Assembly: GCA_013694835.1 (NCBI GenBank)
Contig: JACDBP010000344.1
Location: 1-14,801 of the forward strand
Length of the DNA: 14,801 nucleotides
Reading direction: 5' to 3'
From: Chloroflexota bacterium
GTDB lineage: Bacteria > Chloroflexota > Limnocylindria > Limnocylindrales > CSP1-4
The notes beneath the pieces were generated by a model. That model was not told where the DNA came from. It made no database searches and saw only the letters and a program-made list of their open reading frames with translations. Below, one piece after another: positions 7,426 through 13,944 of this stretch; within the stretch, counting starts at the first letter, position 1, and the number at the start of each line of letters is the position of its first letter. The position numbers were made by a program, and so were the translations under genes.

Positions 7426-8082
7426 TCAGTCCTCCCCGCGGCGTTCGTCGTTCCGGCGAAGCAGCTTCCATGGTCGCCGATAGCGGCCGTCGCCCGTCCG
7501 GCCGGCGTTCGGGGCGGCTCTGGGCTCCTTGTTCGTGGCCGTCTCCACGCCGGCCGGGTCCCCGGCCGTGGCCGCGGGCTCCGTGGCCGGCCGGGGGGCT
7601 GGCCCCGTCGCGGCGGTGTCATGGTGCTCGCCACCCGGATGCTGGCCGGTCGCCGTGCTGACCCCGGTCTCTCCCGGATCGCCGGGCATGCCCAGGAACT
7701 GTGCGAGGGCGTCGACCAGCATCGTCGTCCGGCAGATGGTCGCCAGACCGAGGTCGCGGTAGGCCTGCGCGCGGACCGGGTCGTTGATCTTGGCCACGAC
7801 CTGGGCGATGCCCAGGGTCTCTGCCGCCAGCTGCGCTGTGAGGATGTTGCGATTGTCACCCTCGGTCAGCGCGAAGAGCGCATCGGCGCCTTCCGCCCCG
7901 GCTCGCCGAAGGACGTCCTCGTCCGTGCCGTCGCCCCGGACCGCGCTGCCCGGGAAATCGGACTCAAGGCGGTTGAAGGCCTCGCTGGTGACGTCCAGGA
8001 TGGTCACCTCGTTGCCGGCACGCGCGAGGCTCTCGGCCAGACCAGCGCCGACCCTGCCACAACCCACGATGATCACTCGCAT
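7426..8082 (-). CDS. RCK_N-only TrkA-like protein with disordered tail
   Basis: A 218-residue protein. Residues 1-132 form one Rossmann-type RCK_N domain: MRVIIVGCGRVGAGLAESLA opening and ILDVT with the ribose-binding Asp30. It also has GDGTDEDVLRRAG and ALTEGDNRNI. After GMPGDPGETG the sequence becomes a Pro/Ala/Thr/Gly-rich disordered stretch ending in a basic patch (RYRRPWKLLRRNDERR). No RCK_C domain is present, unlike its partner downstream. ATG at 8082 fits the family start; GGAGG at 8094-8098 is 11 bases upstream, slightly long. Paired RCK genes beside an APC-fold permease recall the ceoB/ceoC locus of Mycobacterium tuberculosis, from memory. It probably works with the downstream RCK protein in gating potassium uptake. 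Confidence 0.9.
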   Translation of the reverse strand: MRVIIVGCGRVGAGLAESLARAGNEVTILDVTSEAFNRLESDFPGSAVRGDGTDEDVLRRAGAEGADALFALTEGDNRNILTAQLAAETLGIAQVVAKINDPVRAQAYRDLGLATICRTTMLVDALAQFLGMPGDPGETGVSTATGQHPGGEHHDTAATGPAPRPATEPAATAGDPAGVETATNKEPRAAPNAGRTGDGRYRRPWKLLRRNDERRGED

Positions 8083-8122
8083 CCGGATGCGGTCCTCCGC
8101 TGTGATGTCGGCCGTGCGGACG

Positions 8123-8635
8123 TCAGGCCGGTGATCCGGCCCGACGAACGCTGCCCACCAGCTGGTCGGCAGCCGGCCCGCTGTCCCGGGCGCCGATCGG
8201 CTCCCGGACGACGATGACCTGGCAGGCGGCATTCTGGAGCACATAGGGCACCGTCCGGCCGATCGCGAAGTCGCCGCCGAACTTCTTGCGGTACGGCAGA
8301 CCGATGATCATGACGTCGGCTTCGAGCTCCGCAGCCTCGTCGACCAGCGCCGCGCCCACATCGCGCGCCTGGAGGAGCTCGGTCCTGATCGGTTGGCCCA
8401 TCTTCTCGCCGATCCGCTCGGCCAGGTCGAGGACCGTGGAGGCGATCACGTTGTCGCTCGCGATGTCCTCCTCCAGGTCATGGCTCCAGTCGACCTCAAC
8501 GATGTGGAGGGCGATCAGCTCCGCCTTGAGAGGTTTCGCCAGCTGGCAGCCGAGCTTGACGACCCGGGCGTCAGTGGGGCCGCCGTTGAGGCCGACCACG
8601 GCACGTTTGAGCGGCGCGAAGGGAGTCTCGGGCAC
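8123..8635 (-). CDS. Universal stress protein (UspA family)
   Basis: A 170-residue single-domain Usp-fold protein. The first strand is KRAVVGLNGGPTDARVVKLG (10-29), a second strand ELIALHIVEVD is at 39-49, and the DVMIIGLPYRKKFGG and QVIVVREP segments lie near 107-121 and 139-146. The usual ATP-loop G-x2-G-x9-G-S/T is altered: after Gly112 come Leu-Pro-Tyr, and the distal part reads IGRTVPYVL. ATP binding is therefore doubtful. The start is GTG 8635, which lies 39 bp after the permease stop; the upstream ribosome site is weak. Its place between a KimA-type transporter and RCK genes suggests a regulatory role in potassium or osmotic stress. Confidence 0.9.
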   Translation of the reverse strand: MPETPFAPLKRAVVGLNGGPTDARVVKLGCQLAKPLKAELIALHIVEVDWSHDLEEDIASDNVIASTVLDLAERIGEKMGQPIRTELLQARDVGAALVDEAAELEADVMIIGLPYRKKFGGDFAIGRTVPYVLQNAACQVIVVREPIGARDSGPAADQLVGSVRRAGSPA

Positions 8636-8674
8636 CCCCGAAGCCTACCATCGCGCGTTCGCTGGACCGTCGGG

Positions 8675-10666
8675 TCAGGGCTTCTCGCGGCGGTAGGGGA
8701 CGTTCGCGACGACGGTGTCGGGTCTGCCGACCAGCGCCTCACGCATCCGGTTCGCGGTCTGGTTGTAGAGCAACCGCTCCCACCAGTGCCGGGCCACGTA
8801 CTCGGGCAGCACCACGATGGTGATGGTGTCCTCTTCTGGCGGGACCATCACGTCGAGATAGGTCAGGAAGGGCTGCACGAGCGCCCGGAACGGCGACTCG
8901 ACGATCACCAGGGGCACGCCCGGGATCTGGCGCTCCCAGTCCTTGCGCAGCCGTGCTCCTGCCTCCGCGTCGTCGGTGACATGGACAGCCCGGACGTCGT
9001 CCGACAGCGAGCGGCCGAAGTTCACGGCCTGGACGACCGCGCGAGTGATGCCGGGCACCGGCAGGATCACCCGTTCGCGGCGATGCGGCGGTCCGATGAC
9101 CTGCTCCGGTCGAACCGCCAGCTCGTCGGCCTGATCGTCGTATTCGCGGCGGATGAAGAGCATGATGCCGACGAGGAGCGGGATCAGCAGCAGCACGAGC
9201 AGCGACTGTGGCGCCTTCGCGAACGTGACCACGACCAGCACGATGCCGGTCAGCACGGCGCCGACGGTGTTGATCGTGATGCGGTACTGCCAGCCCCGCC
9301 CGCGCTCGCGCAGCCAATGCCTGACCATGCCCGACTGGCTGATCGTGAAGTCGAGGAACACGCCCACCGAGTAGAGCGGGATGAGCGCGTGCGTGACGCC
9401 GCCGAACAGGATCACCAGCGAGGCAGCCAGGATGCCCAGCAGGACGATGCCCATCGTGAACGAGAGGCGGTCGCCCCGGAACGAGAACTGGCGGGGCATG
9501 AAGCCGTCCTGGCCCAGGATCGCCACCAGCCGCGGGAAGGCGTTGAAGCTCGTGTTCGCGGCGAGGAACAGCAGCAGCGCCGTGAAGAGCTGGAACGCGT
9601 AGAACCCGAGCGAGCCGTCGCCGTAGATGCGCGCTGAGACCTGGGCGATGACGGTTGCGCCGCCGTCGACGTGGAAGATGCCGTAGTTCACGGCAAGGAA
9701 GGTGATGCCGATGAACAGGATGGCCAGGAGCGCCGCCATCACCATCAGCGTGTTGGCGGCATTCCGCGATTCGGGTGGTTTGAAGGCGTTGACGCCCGTC
9801 GCGATCGCCTCGGTACCGGTGAGCGCCACGGAGCCCCCGGCGAAGGCCTTGAGCAGCAGCAGCACACCGACCGTTTCGACGGCCGATGGGACGCCCGTGA
9901 ATCGCTGCTCGACCGGGACGCCGCCACCCTCGACCAGGATGCGGTACACGCCCATCCCGATCATCAGGAGGGCGCTGCCGAGGAACAGGTAGGTCGGCAG
10001 CGCGAAGATGCTCCCCGACTCCCGCAGTCCGCGCAGGTTGCCGAGTGTGATGAGGGCGATCGCGGCGACACCGATGACGATGCTCTCGGTCTTCAGGCCA
10101 GGCACGGCGGAGACGATCTGCTCGACAGCCGACGACGTCGACACGGCGACCGTCAGGACGTAGTCGATGATCAGGGCGGAAGCGGCCACGAGCGATGCGA
10201 TCCGGCCGAAGTTGCGCCCGGCCACCGAGTACGAGCCGCCGCCCGTCGGATACGCGAAGCAGACCTGCCGGTAGCTGATGGCGACCACGAACAGCAGCGC
10301 CGCGATGGCCATCGCGACCTGGATGCTGAGCAGCATCGCGGCCGCACCGGCCAGCACCAGCACCCGCAGGATCTCCTCGGTCGCATAGGCGCTCGAGCTG
10401 ATCGCATCGGAGCTGAAGATGGCCAGTGCCTTCTTCTTGTCGAGCCGTTGCTCCAGGTCGGCTTCGCTCGACAGCGGCGCGCCGAAGAACGCCCGCCGGA
10501 CGGCCGCGATGGTCCGGCCGACGGCGCTGTGCTCTTCGTGCGCCTTCGGCTTGGCGACCAGCACGCCTTCCTCGTCGTAGCGGAAGTACTCGGCGTGCTT
10601 CCGTTCGACACGGACCCGCTTGTCGCCCGGTTTGCGTCCCTGGAGCGGGCGCCGTCCGCCGATCAC
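8675..10666 (-). CDS. kimA: KimA-family potassium importer (APC-fold, formerly YdaO type)
   Basis: A 663-residue inner-membrane permease with about 12 hydrophobic segments between residues 100 and 505, and a cytoplasmic C-terminal domain (530-663) of Usp-like fold. It resembles Bacillus subtilis KimA, a proton-coupled K+ importer. Residues I recall as its K+ site appear to be kept: Asp87 and Tyr94 (SSDAISSSAY), Asp168 and Thr172 (DYVLT), Thr283 and Glu286 (TGTE), and Tyr432 (IPLYSVGVF). A general amino-acid permease annotation is the alternative but fits less well. The N terminus is 50-60 residues longer than KimA. GTG 10666 lacks a good ribosome site; an internal GTG at codon 35 preceded by GAGGA is a possible start. 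It lies 30 bp after the phosphoesterase gene. Confidence 0.87.
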   Translation of the reverse strand: MIGGRRPLQGRKPGDKRVRVERKHAEYFRYDEEGVLVAKPKAHEEHSAVGRTIAAVRRAFFGAPLSSEADLEQRLDKKKALAIFSSDAISSSAYATEEILRVLVLAGAAAMLLSIQVAMAIAALLFVVAISYRQVCFAYPTGGGSYSVAGRNFGRIASLVAASALIIDYVLTVAVSTSSAVEQIVSAVPGLKTESIVIGVAAIALITLGNLRGLRESGSIFALPTYLFLGSALLMIGMGVYRILVEGGGVPVEQRFTGVPSAVETVGVLLLLKAFAGGSVALTGTEAIATGVNAFKPPESRNAANTLMVMAALLAILFIGITFLAVNYGIFHVDGGATVIAQVSARIYGDGSLGFYAFQLFTALLLFLAANTSFNAFPRLVAILGQDGFMPRQFSFRGDRLSFTMGIVLLGILAASLVILFGGVTHALIPLYSVGVFLDFTISQSGMVRHWLRERGRGWQYRITINTVGAVLTGIVLVVVTFAKAPQSLLVLLLIPLLVGIMLFIRREYDDQADELAVRPEQVIGPPHRRERVILPVPGITRAVVQAVNFGRSLSDDVRAVHVTDDAEAGARLRKDWERQIPGVPLVIVESPFRALVQPFLTYLDVMVPPEEDTITIVVLPEYVARHWWERLLYNQTANRMREALVGRPDTVVANVPYRREKP

Positions 10667-10696
10667 GAATCGATCATCGGTGTCGGGCCACGAGCG

Positions 10697-11419
10697 TCAC
10701 AGGCCGTGACGGAGCCGGTCTATCAAGCGTTCGGGCAGCCTTGCGTCGCGCATCCGGGCCTGCGTCGTGGCGATCTCGTAGTCGATGCGGTGCCACGCGA
10801 TGGAGCCCTCCTCGGTATCGATGACCATCGCGCACGCCCGCGGGTCACCGTCCCGTGGCTGGCCGACGCTCCCGGGATTGATGATCGTTCGCCGGTCGTC
10901 GAGCTGCAGGCTCGACCCGTCCGAGGGCTGGAGGGTCTCGATCCGGCCGTCGTCCAGCCGGAAGACGAGCGGCACGTGGGTGTGCCCCACCAGGCAATGG
11001 CGCGTCGAGAACGCCGGGAAGTTGGCGCGCGCCACGGGCATCGAGTAGACGTACTCCCAGGTCGGGTCGCGCGGACTGCCGTGGACGAGCGTGAAGTCCC
11101 CCTGAGTGTCGCGCTCGGGGAGGTTCGCGAGCCACTCGCGGGCGGGTTCGGCGAGAACGTCCGCGGTCCACTCCACGGCCTCGCGGGCATCGTCGTTGAA
11201 CGCGTCGGCTTCGATCAGGCCGAGGGCGGCGGCGTCGTGGTTGCCTCGCACACCGCCGGCGCCGGCTTCTCGGAGGGCGCTCACCACCGCATCGGGCTCC
11301 GGGCCGTAGCCGACGATGTCTCCGAGCTGCCACAGCGCATCGAAGGGTCGCAGCGCATCCAGCACGGCTTGGAGGGCGGGCAGGTTCCCGTGGATGTCCG
11401 AGAGGACAGCGACACGCAT
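10697..11419 (-). CDS. Metallophosphoesterase, YfcE/MJ0936-like
   Basis: A 240-residue calcineurin-like phosphodiesterase. All metal-binding blocks are visible: D8-x-H10 (LSDIHGN), G33-D34 (LGDIVGYGP), G59-N60-H61-D62, H113 (LVHGS) and G145-H146-T147-H148, followed by INPGSVGQPRD typical of the YfcE branch. It would bind two divalent metals and hydrolyse phosphodiesters; the physiological substrate is unknown. The ATG starts the conserved strand directly, with no evident ribosome site in the 34-bp gap after rsmG. The location next to kimA raises the possibility that a nucleotide is the substrate, but no sequence evidence supports cyclic-di-AMP specifically. Confidence 0.93.
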   Translation of the reverse strand: MRVAVLSDIHGNLPALQAVLDALRPFDALWQLGDIVGYGPEPDAVVSALREAGAGGVRGNHDAAALGLIEADAFNDDAREAVEWTADVLAEPAREWLANLPERDTQGDFTLVHGSPRDPTWEYVYSMPVARANFPAFSTRHCLVGHTHVPLVFRLDDGRIETLQPSDGSSLQLDDRRTIINPGSVGQPRDGDPRACAMVIDTEEGSIAWHRIDYEIATTQARMRDARLPERLIDRLRHGL

Positions 11420-11453
11420 CGGCGAGAGGGTAGCAGCGGGCTCGGATGCTGCG

Positions 11454-12287
11454 TCAGGTCGGGGCAGCGCGCCGCCGTTCCACGACGGAGCGCGGGAAGC
11501 GGGCCGGCGTCTGCGCCGACTTGGTGATCACCACGAGACGGTGATCAGCGAGCGCCGTGAGAGGCACGCGATGCACCTCGAGGGCGCGCGGCGAGCTCTG
11601 CAACGCGCGCAGCATGACGCGCGCCGGGCCCCGCTCGTCGATGAGGCCGGCGTCGCGCTTCCAGGCGATCAGGCGGCCACCGACACGGAGGAGCGGCAAT
11701 GCCAGCTCCACCAGCTCCGCCAGCGTGCCGACGGCCCGGGCAGTGACGACGTCCCACCGTTCGCGGTGCTCATGCAGCCTGGCCAGGGCCTCACCGCGTT
11801 CCGCGAGGACCTGGACCCTGGGCGCCCGCTCGTCCGCCGCCGCCAGGCCCGCGGTTGCGGCCGCTGCGGCGACCCGGAGGAAGCGAGCCTTCTTGCCGAC
11901 CGAGTCGACCAGTGCCAGCGCCCTGGCACCAGCGACCATCGCCAGCGGCAGCCCCGGGTACCCACCGCCGCTGCCGAGGTCGAGGAGGGTCCAGCCTCCG
12001 TCCAGTCTGCCCGCAGGGTGGAAGCCTCGCAGCAGCGCCACCGCGGTCAGGCTGTCGATGACATGGTGGCGTGCGACCTGCTCCGGCCCCCGCAGGGCGG
12101 TCAGGTTGATGCTCTCGTTCCAGGCCAGGAGCAGCTGCGCGTGCGCCTCGATCGCGTCGCGCTGGCCCCGAGTCAGGACGATGCCGAGTCCCTCTAGATC
12201 GGCATCGAGCGTCTGTCGAAAGGCGGCGTCCAGCGGCAGGAGCCCGGCGGCCTCGGTCGGCAGCGGGGGTCGGAGATCGGCGGTCAC
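11454..12287 (-). CDS. rsmG: 16S rRNA (guanine-N7) methyltransferase RsmG (GidB)
   Basis: A 277-residue S-adenosylmethionine-dependent methyltransferase that modifies G527 (E. coli numbering) of 16S rRNA. The helical opening GIVLTRGQRDAIEAHAQLLL is followed by AWNESINLTALRGPE, HHVIDSL, the SAM loop LDLGSGGGYPGLPLA (102-116) and DVVTARAVGTL (179-189). It ends in the KSAQTPARFPRS pattern typical of the family. The frame is open further upstream to 12521, but GTG 12287 gives the usual domain start; no Shine-Dalgarno sequence is visible, so the start is less certain than the identity. RsmG is often encoded near the chromosome origin with mnmG and parAB, none of which is in this window. Confidence 0.96.
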   Translation of the reverse strand: MTADLRPPLPTEAAGLLPLDAAFRQTLDADLEGLGIVLTRGQRDAIEAHAQLLLAWNESINLTALRGPEQVARHHVIDSLTAVALLRGFHPAGRLDGGWTLLDLGSGGGYPGLPLAMVAGARALALVDSVGKKARFLRVAAAAATAGLAAADERAPRVQVLAERGEALARLHEHRERWDVVTARAVGTLAELVELALPLLRVGGRLIAWKRDAGLIDERGPARVMLRALQSSPRALEVHRVPLTALADHRLVVITKSAQTPARFPRSVVERRRAAPT

Positions 12288-12320
12288 CGGTCGAAGGGTG
12301 CGGACGCGATGGGAAGAGCG

Positions 12321-12399
12321 GTCGGGAGCGGCGAATCCCCGCCCTGATCGCAGGGCTCCCGATCCCGAGGATCGCAGAGGGGGAACGGCCGCTCCCGAC
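12321..12399. other. Strongly folded 79-nt element upstream of rsmG (candidate structured leader or palindromic repeat)
   Basis: A perfect 12-bp inverted repeat, GTCGGGAGCGGC (12321-12332) and GCCGCTCCCGAC (12388-12399), encloses a second stem TCCCC/GGGGA (12336-12340, 12380-12384). Inside that are two more perfect hairpins: CCCTG-ATCG-CAGGG (12342-12355) and GATCC-CGA-GGATC (12361-12373). The result is a three-way-junction shape on either strand. It lies 34 bp before the rsmG start, so on the minus strand it would be in the 5' leader. I cannot match it to a known riboswitch. The rest of 12288-12628 holds no gene I believe in; another small hairpin, CCGGT-TCTC-ACCGG, is at 12456-12469. Confidence 0.55.
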
Positions 12400-12575
12400 G
12401 AGCCGCAGGGTGCACCACTGACCTTTCGGTTTTCCGCTGCCCAATCAGTAGCCGGCCGGTTCTCACCGGTCGCTTCACGGGTCTCGTTACCGTACTCGGT
12501 CGCCGCTGCGCCTCCAGGCATCGCGGCAGTGCAGGCGCGCCAGTCTCGCCCTCGGCGTCCCGGGAATCAAGGGAC

Positions 12576-12620
12576 TTATCCACGAGCCTGTCCACCGCGG
12601 CCACCGCGCCTGTGGACAAG
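12576..12620. other. Stem-loop after csoR with DnaA-box-like arms
   Basis: TTATCCACG (12576-12584, plus), CTGTCCACC (12588-12596, plus) and TTGTCCACA (12619-12611, minus) resemble the DnaA box TTATCCACA; the first and third have one mismatch each. The second and third also form a stem: TGTCCAC/GTGGACA outside and CGCGG-CCA-CCGCG inside, with a 3-nt bulge. The stem lies 10 bp after the csoR stop and could be a terminator, although no U-tract follows. Terminator and DnaA-binding readings are both open. Confidence 0.4.
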
Positions 12621-12628
12621 CCGCAGCG

Positions 12629-13045
12629 TCAGTCAGCGGCCGGTCTCGAGCGTGCCGGGCGGCCCAGGCTGCGGCGCACGACCTCCATCACCTCTTCGGT
12701 GTAGGCGGCTGCGTCGCCGGTCTTGACGGCGGTCGCCAGACAACCGGCCACGTGGTCCTCCATCACCAGCAGCGACACGGCGTCCACCGCCGCGCGGAGT
12801 GCCGATGTCTGCTGGAGGATGTCGATGCAGTACTCCTCGCGCTCGATCATCCGGGCGATCCCGCGGACCTGACCCTCCATCCGTGCCAGACGACGGAGCA
12901 GCTGCGCGCGGTCCTTGCTGTAGCTGTGACGGAAGCCGGGCGCCGCGCCGCCCGTGCTGGCGTCGCCATCGCGCGCCGCAGCGCGCGGCGCCCTGGCTCG
13001 ATCCAGGGAAGGTTCGGGGGCGATGGGTCGCTCGGTTACAGGCAT
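12629..13045 (-). CDS. csoR: Copper-sensing transcriptional repressor, CsoR family
   Basis: A 138-residue all-helical metalloregulator. Residues 40-130 carry the family fold: SKDRAQLLRRLARMEGQVRG, then YCIDILQQTSALRAAVDAV and EDHVAGCL. The Cu(I) ligands Cys73, His98 and Cys102 are spaced 25 and 4 apart, exactly as C36-H61-C65 of the Mycobacterium tuberculosis protein. The first 40 residues are an Ala/Arg/Pro-rich extension not needed by the family. An ATG at 13078 is in frame, but the later ATG at 13045 is chosen because a -10 box and the operator palindrome lie between the two. No copper ATPase or chaperone gene is in the window, so its targets other than itself are unseen. Confidence 0.9.
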   Translation of the reverse strand: MPVTERPIAPEPSLDRARAPRAAARDGDASTGGAAPGFRHSYSKDRAQLLRRLARMEGQVRGIARMIEREEYCIDILQQTSALRAAVDAVSLLVMEDHVAGCLATAVKTGDAAAYTEEVMEVVRRSLGRPARSRPAAD

Positions 13046-13061
13046 ACTCCGTGGGAGTATA
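13044..13061 (-). promoter_or_regulatory. CsoR-type palindromic operator over the csoR -10 box and start codon
   Basis: ATACTCC-GTG-GGAGTAT (13044-13060) is a perfect 7+3+7 inverted repeat of the AT-flanked, GC-centred kind bound by CsoR proteins. On the minus strand TATACT (13061-13056) is a near-consensus -10 box overlapping one arm, and the ATG (13045-13043) overlaps the other. The -35 region is weak. Initiation about 7 bp after the -10 would leave only a few bases before the ATG, so the mRNA would be nearly leaderless. Confidence 0.65.
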
Positions 13062-13120
13062 CGCTGCTGGCGGCTCATCGACCGGCCGCTCGGCGCCGCG
13101 GTCGTTTAGACTCTCGCCTG

Positions 13121-13315
13121 ATGGTAGGTGCCGAGTGGCTGCAGAACCAGCTCACGTCCTTCTCGTGGTCGTCCTGCGGGCGGCCCTCCCGGAGCAGCCA
13201 TCTCGCGGTCGTGGCGCAGCGGCTCGTGATGCATGAGTTCCTGGACCGTTTCGACGGCGACTTCCAGCGCCTGTTCGATGGCCCGTCCGGGTCCGGACCG
13301 GGCGTCGGCGCGTAG
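13121..13315 (+). CDS. Possible small protein, unknown function
   Basis: A 64-codon frame from ATG to TAG that I do not recognise. The middle (HLAVVAQRLVMHEFLDRFDGDFQRLF) looks like an amphipathic helix with a plausible composition, while the ends are Ser/Gly-rich. No ribosome site precedes the ATG; a TAGACT hexamer (13107-13112) 8 bp upstream could be a -10 box for a leaderless mRNA. Its stop overlaps the AGAGG that serves the next gene, 8 bp on. The high GC content makes chance frames common, so this is a weak call. Confidence 0.3.
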   Translation: MVGAEWLQNQLTSFSWSSCGRPSRSSHLAVVAQRLVMHEFLDRFDGDFQRLFDGPSGSGPGVGA

Positions 13316-13323
13316 AGGTCCGC

Positions 13324-13935
13324 GTGCCGTCGGGTCCCAACTTCGCCCACGGGAGCGAAGCGGAACTTGCCCGGATCTTCGACTTCTACCAGGTCCGCTG
13401 GGTCTACGAACCGCGCACGTTCCCCATCCTCTGGAACCTCGATGGCGTCGTCGTCGAGAGCTTTTCGCCGGATTTCTACCTGCCCGACTTCGAGCTCTAC
13501 CTGGAGTTGACGACGCTCAAGCAGACCCTCGTCCGGAAGAAGAACCGGAAGCTGCGCCGCCTTCGGGAGCTCTATCCCGATCTCCGCATCAAGCTCTTCT
13601 ACGCCAAGGACTTCAAGGCGCTGCTCTTGAAATACGGCCGGATCGACGTCGCTGCCTCGCTCACCGGCCTCGAGGGGCAGGCAAGGCCTGGTGAACCGCT
13701 CCCGGCGCGGCCGGGCGAGCCCCTTCCTGCCCGGCCGTCTGCCCAGGCGCTGGCCCTCCGCGCCGAACGCTTGGCGGCGACTGCCAGAGCCGCCGCCGTT
13801 CCCGTCCCGACCGGCGAGATCCCAGCGACAACGATCCCGGCCCCGACAGCCACCTCCCGGGTCGCGCGTGGCCGCGGCTCGCGCCGTCGCCGGAACCGCC
13901 GACTGGCGGCTTCATTGCCCGCCCGGCCCGCGTAG
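13324..13935 (+). CDS. PD-(D/E)XK nuclease-fold protein of unknown function
   Basis: A 203-residue protein. Residues 8-108 look like a compact restriction-endonuclease fold: SEAELARIFDFYQVRWVYEP (Glu14, Glu29), then FSPDFYLPDFELYLELTTLK (Asp50, Glu61), a basic helix KKNRKLRRLRELYP and the strand RIKLFYAKDF. The motif reads PD-x10-E-L-T rather than E-x-K; Lys66 three residues on might replace the catalytic lysine, or activity may be lost. Residues 120-203 are a Pro/Ala/Arg-rich tail with a tandem RPGEPLPA repeat (121-136) and an Arg cluster (187-193) likely to bind nucleic acid. Start is GTG with AGAGG about 5 bases upstream. It precedes hpt by 9 bp, probably in one operon. Confidence 0.75.
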   Translation: MPSGPNFAHGSEAELARIFDFYQVRWVYEPRTFPILWNLDGVVVESFSPDFYLPDFELYLELTTLKQTLVRKKNRKLRRLRELYPDLRIKLFYAKDFKALLLKYGRIDVAASLTGLEGQARPGEPLPARPGEPLPARPSAQALALRAERLAATARAAAVPVPTGEIPATTIPAPTATSRVARGRGSRRRRNRRLAASLPARPA

Positions 13936-13944
13936 CGACCGCCG

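Noticed and set aside
8675..10666. Plain amino-acid permease annotation
   Set aside because: The K+-site residues recalled from KimA, the SSDAISSSAY and TGTE motifs and the RCK neighbours fit a potassium importer better, though substrate is not proven by sequence.
9671..11527. Very long plus-strand open frame (618 codons) opposite kimA and the phosphoesterase
   Set aside because: It is antisense to well-recognised genes and its product is Arg/Asp/His/Gly-rich with no domain. Long reverse-strand frames are expected in GC-rich coding DNA.
12284..12619. 111-codon minus-strand frame just before rsmG, overlapping its GTG by 4 bases
   Set aside because: Its composition is Arg/Pro-rich without pattern, it runs through the folded element and the DnaA-like stem, and it starts inside that stem. 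The non-coding reading explains the sequence better.
13075..13350. 91-codon minus-strand frame covering the csoR upstream region
   Set aside because: It would contain the start of the plus-strand gene and its product is Arg/Ser/Pro-rich with no motif; it ends just upstream of the csoR promoter without sensible context.
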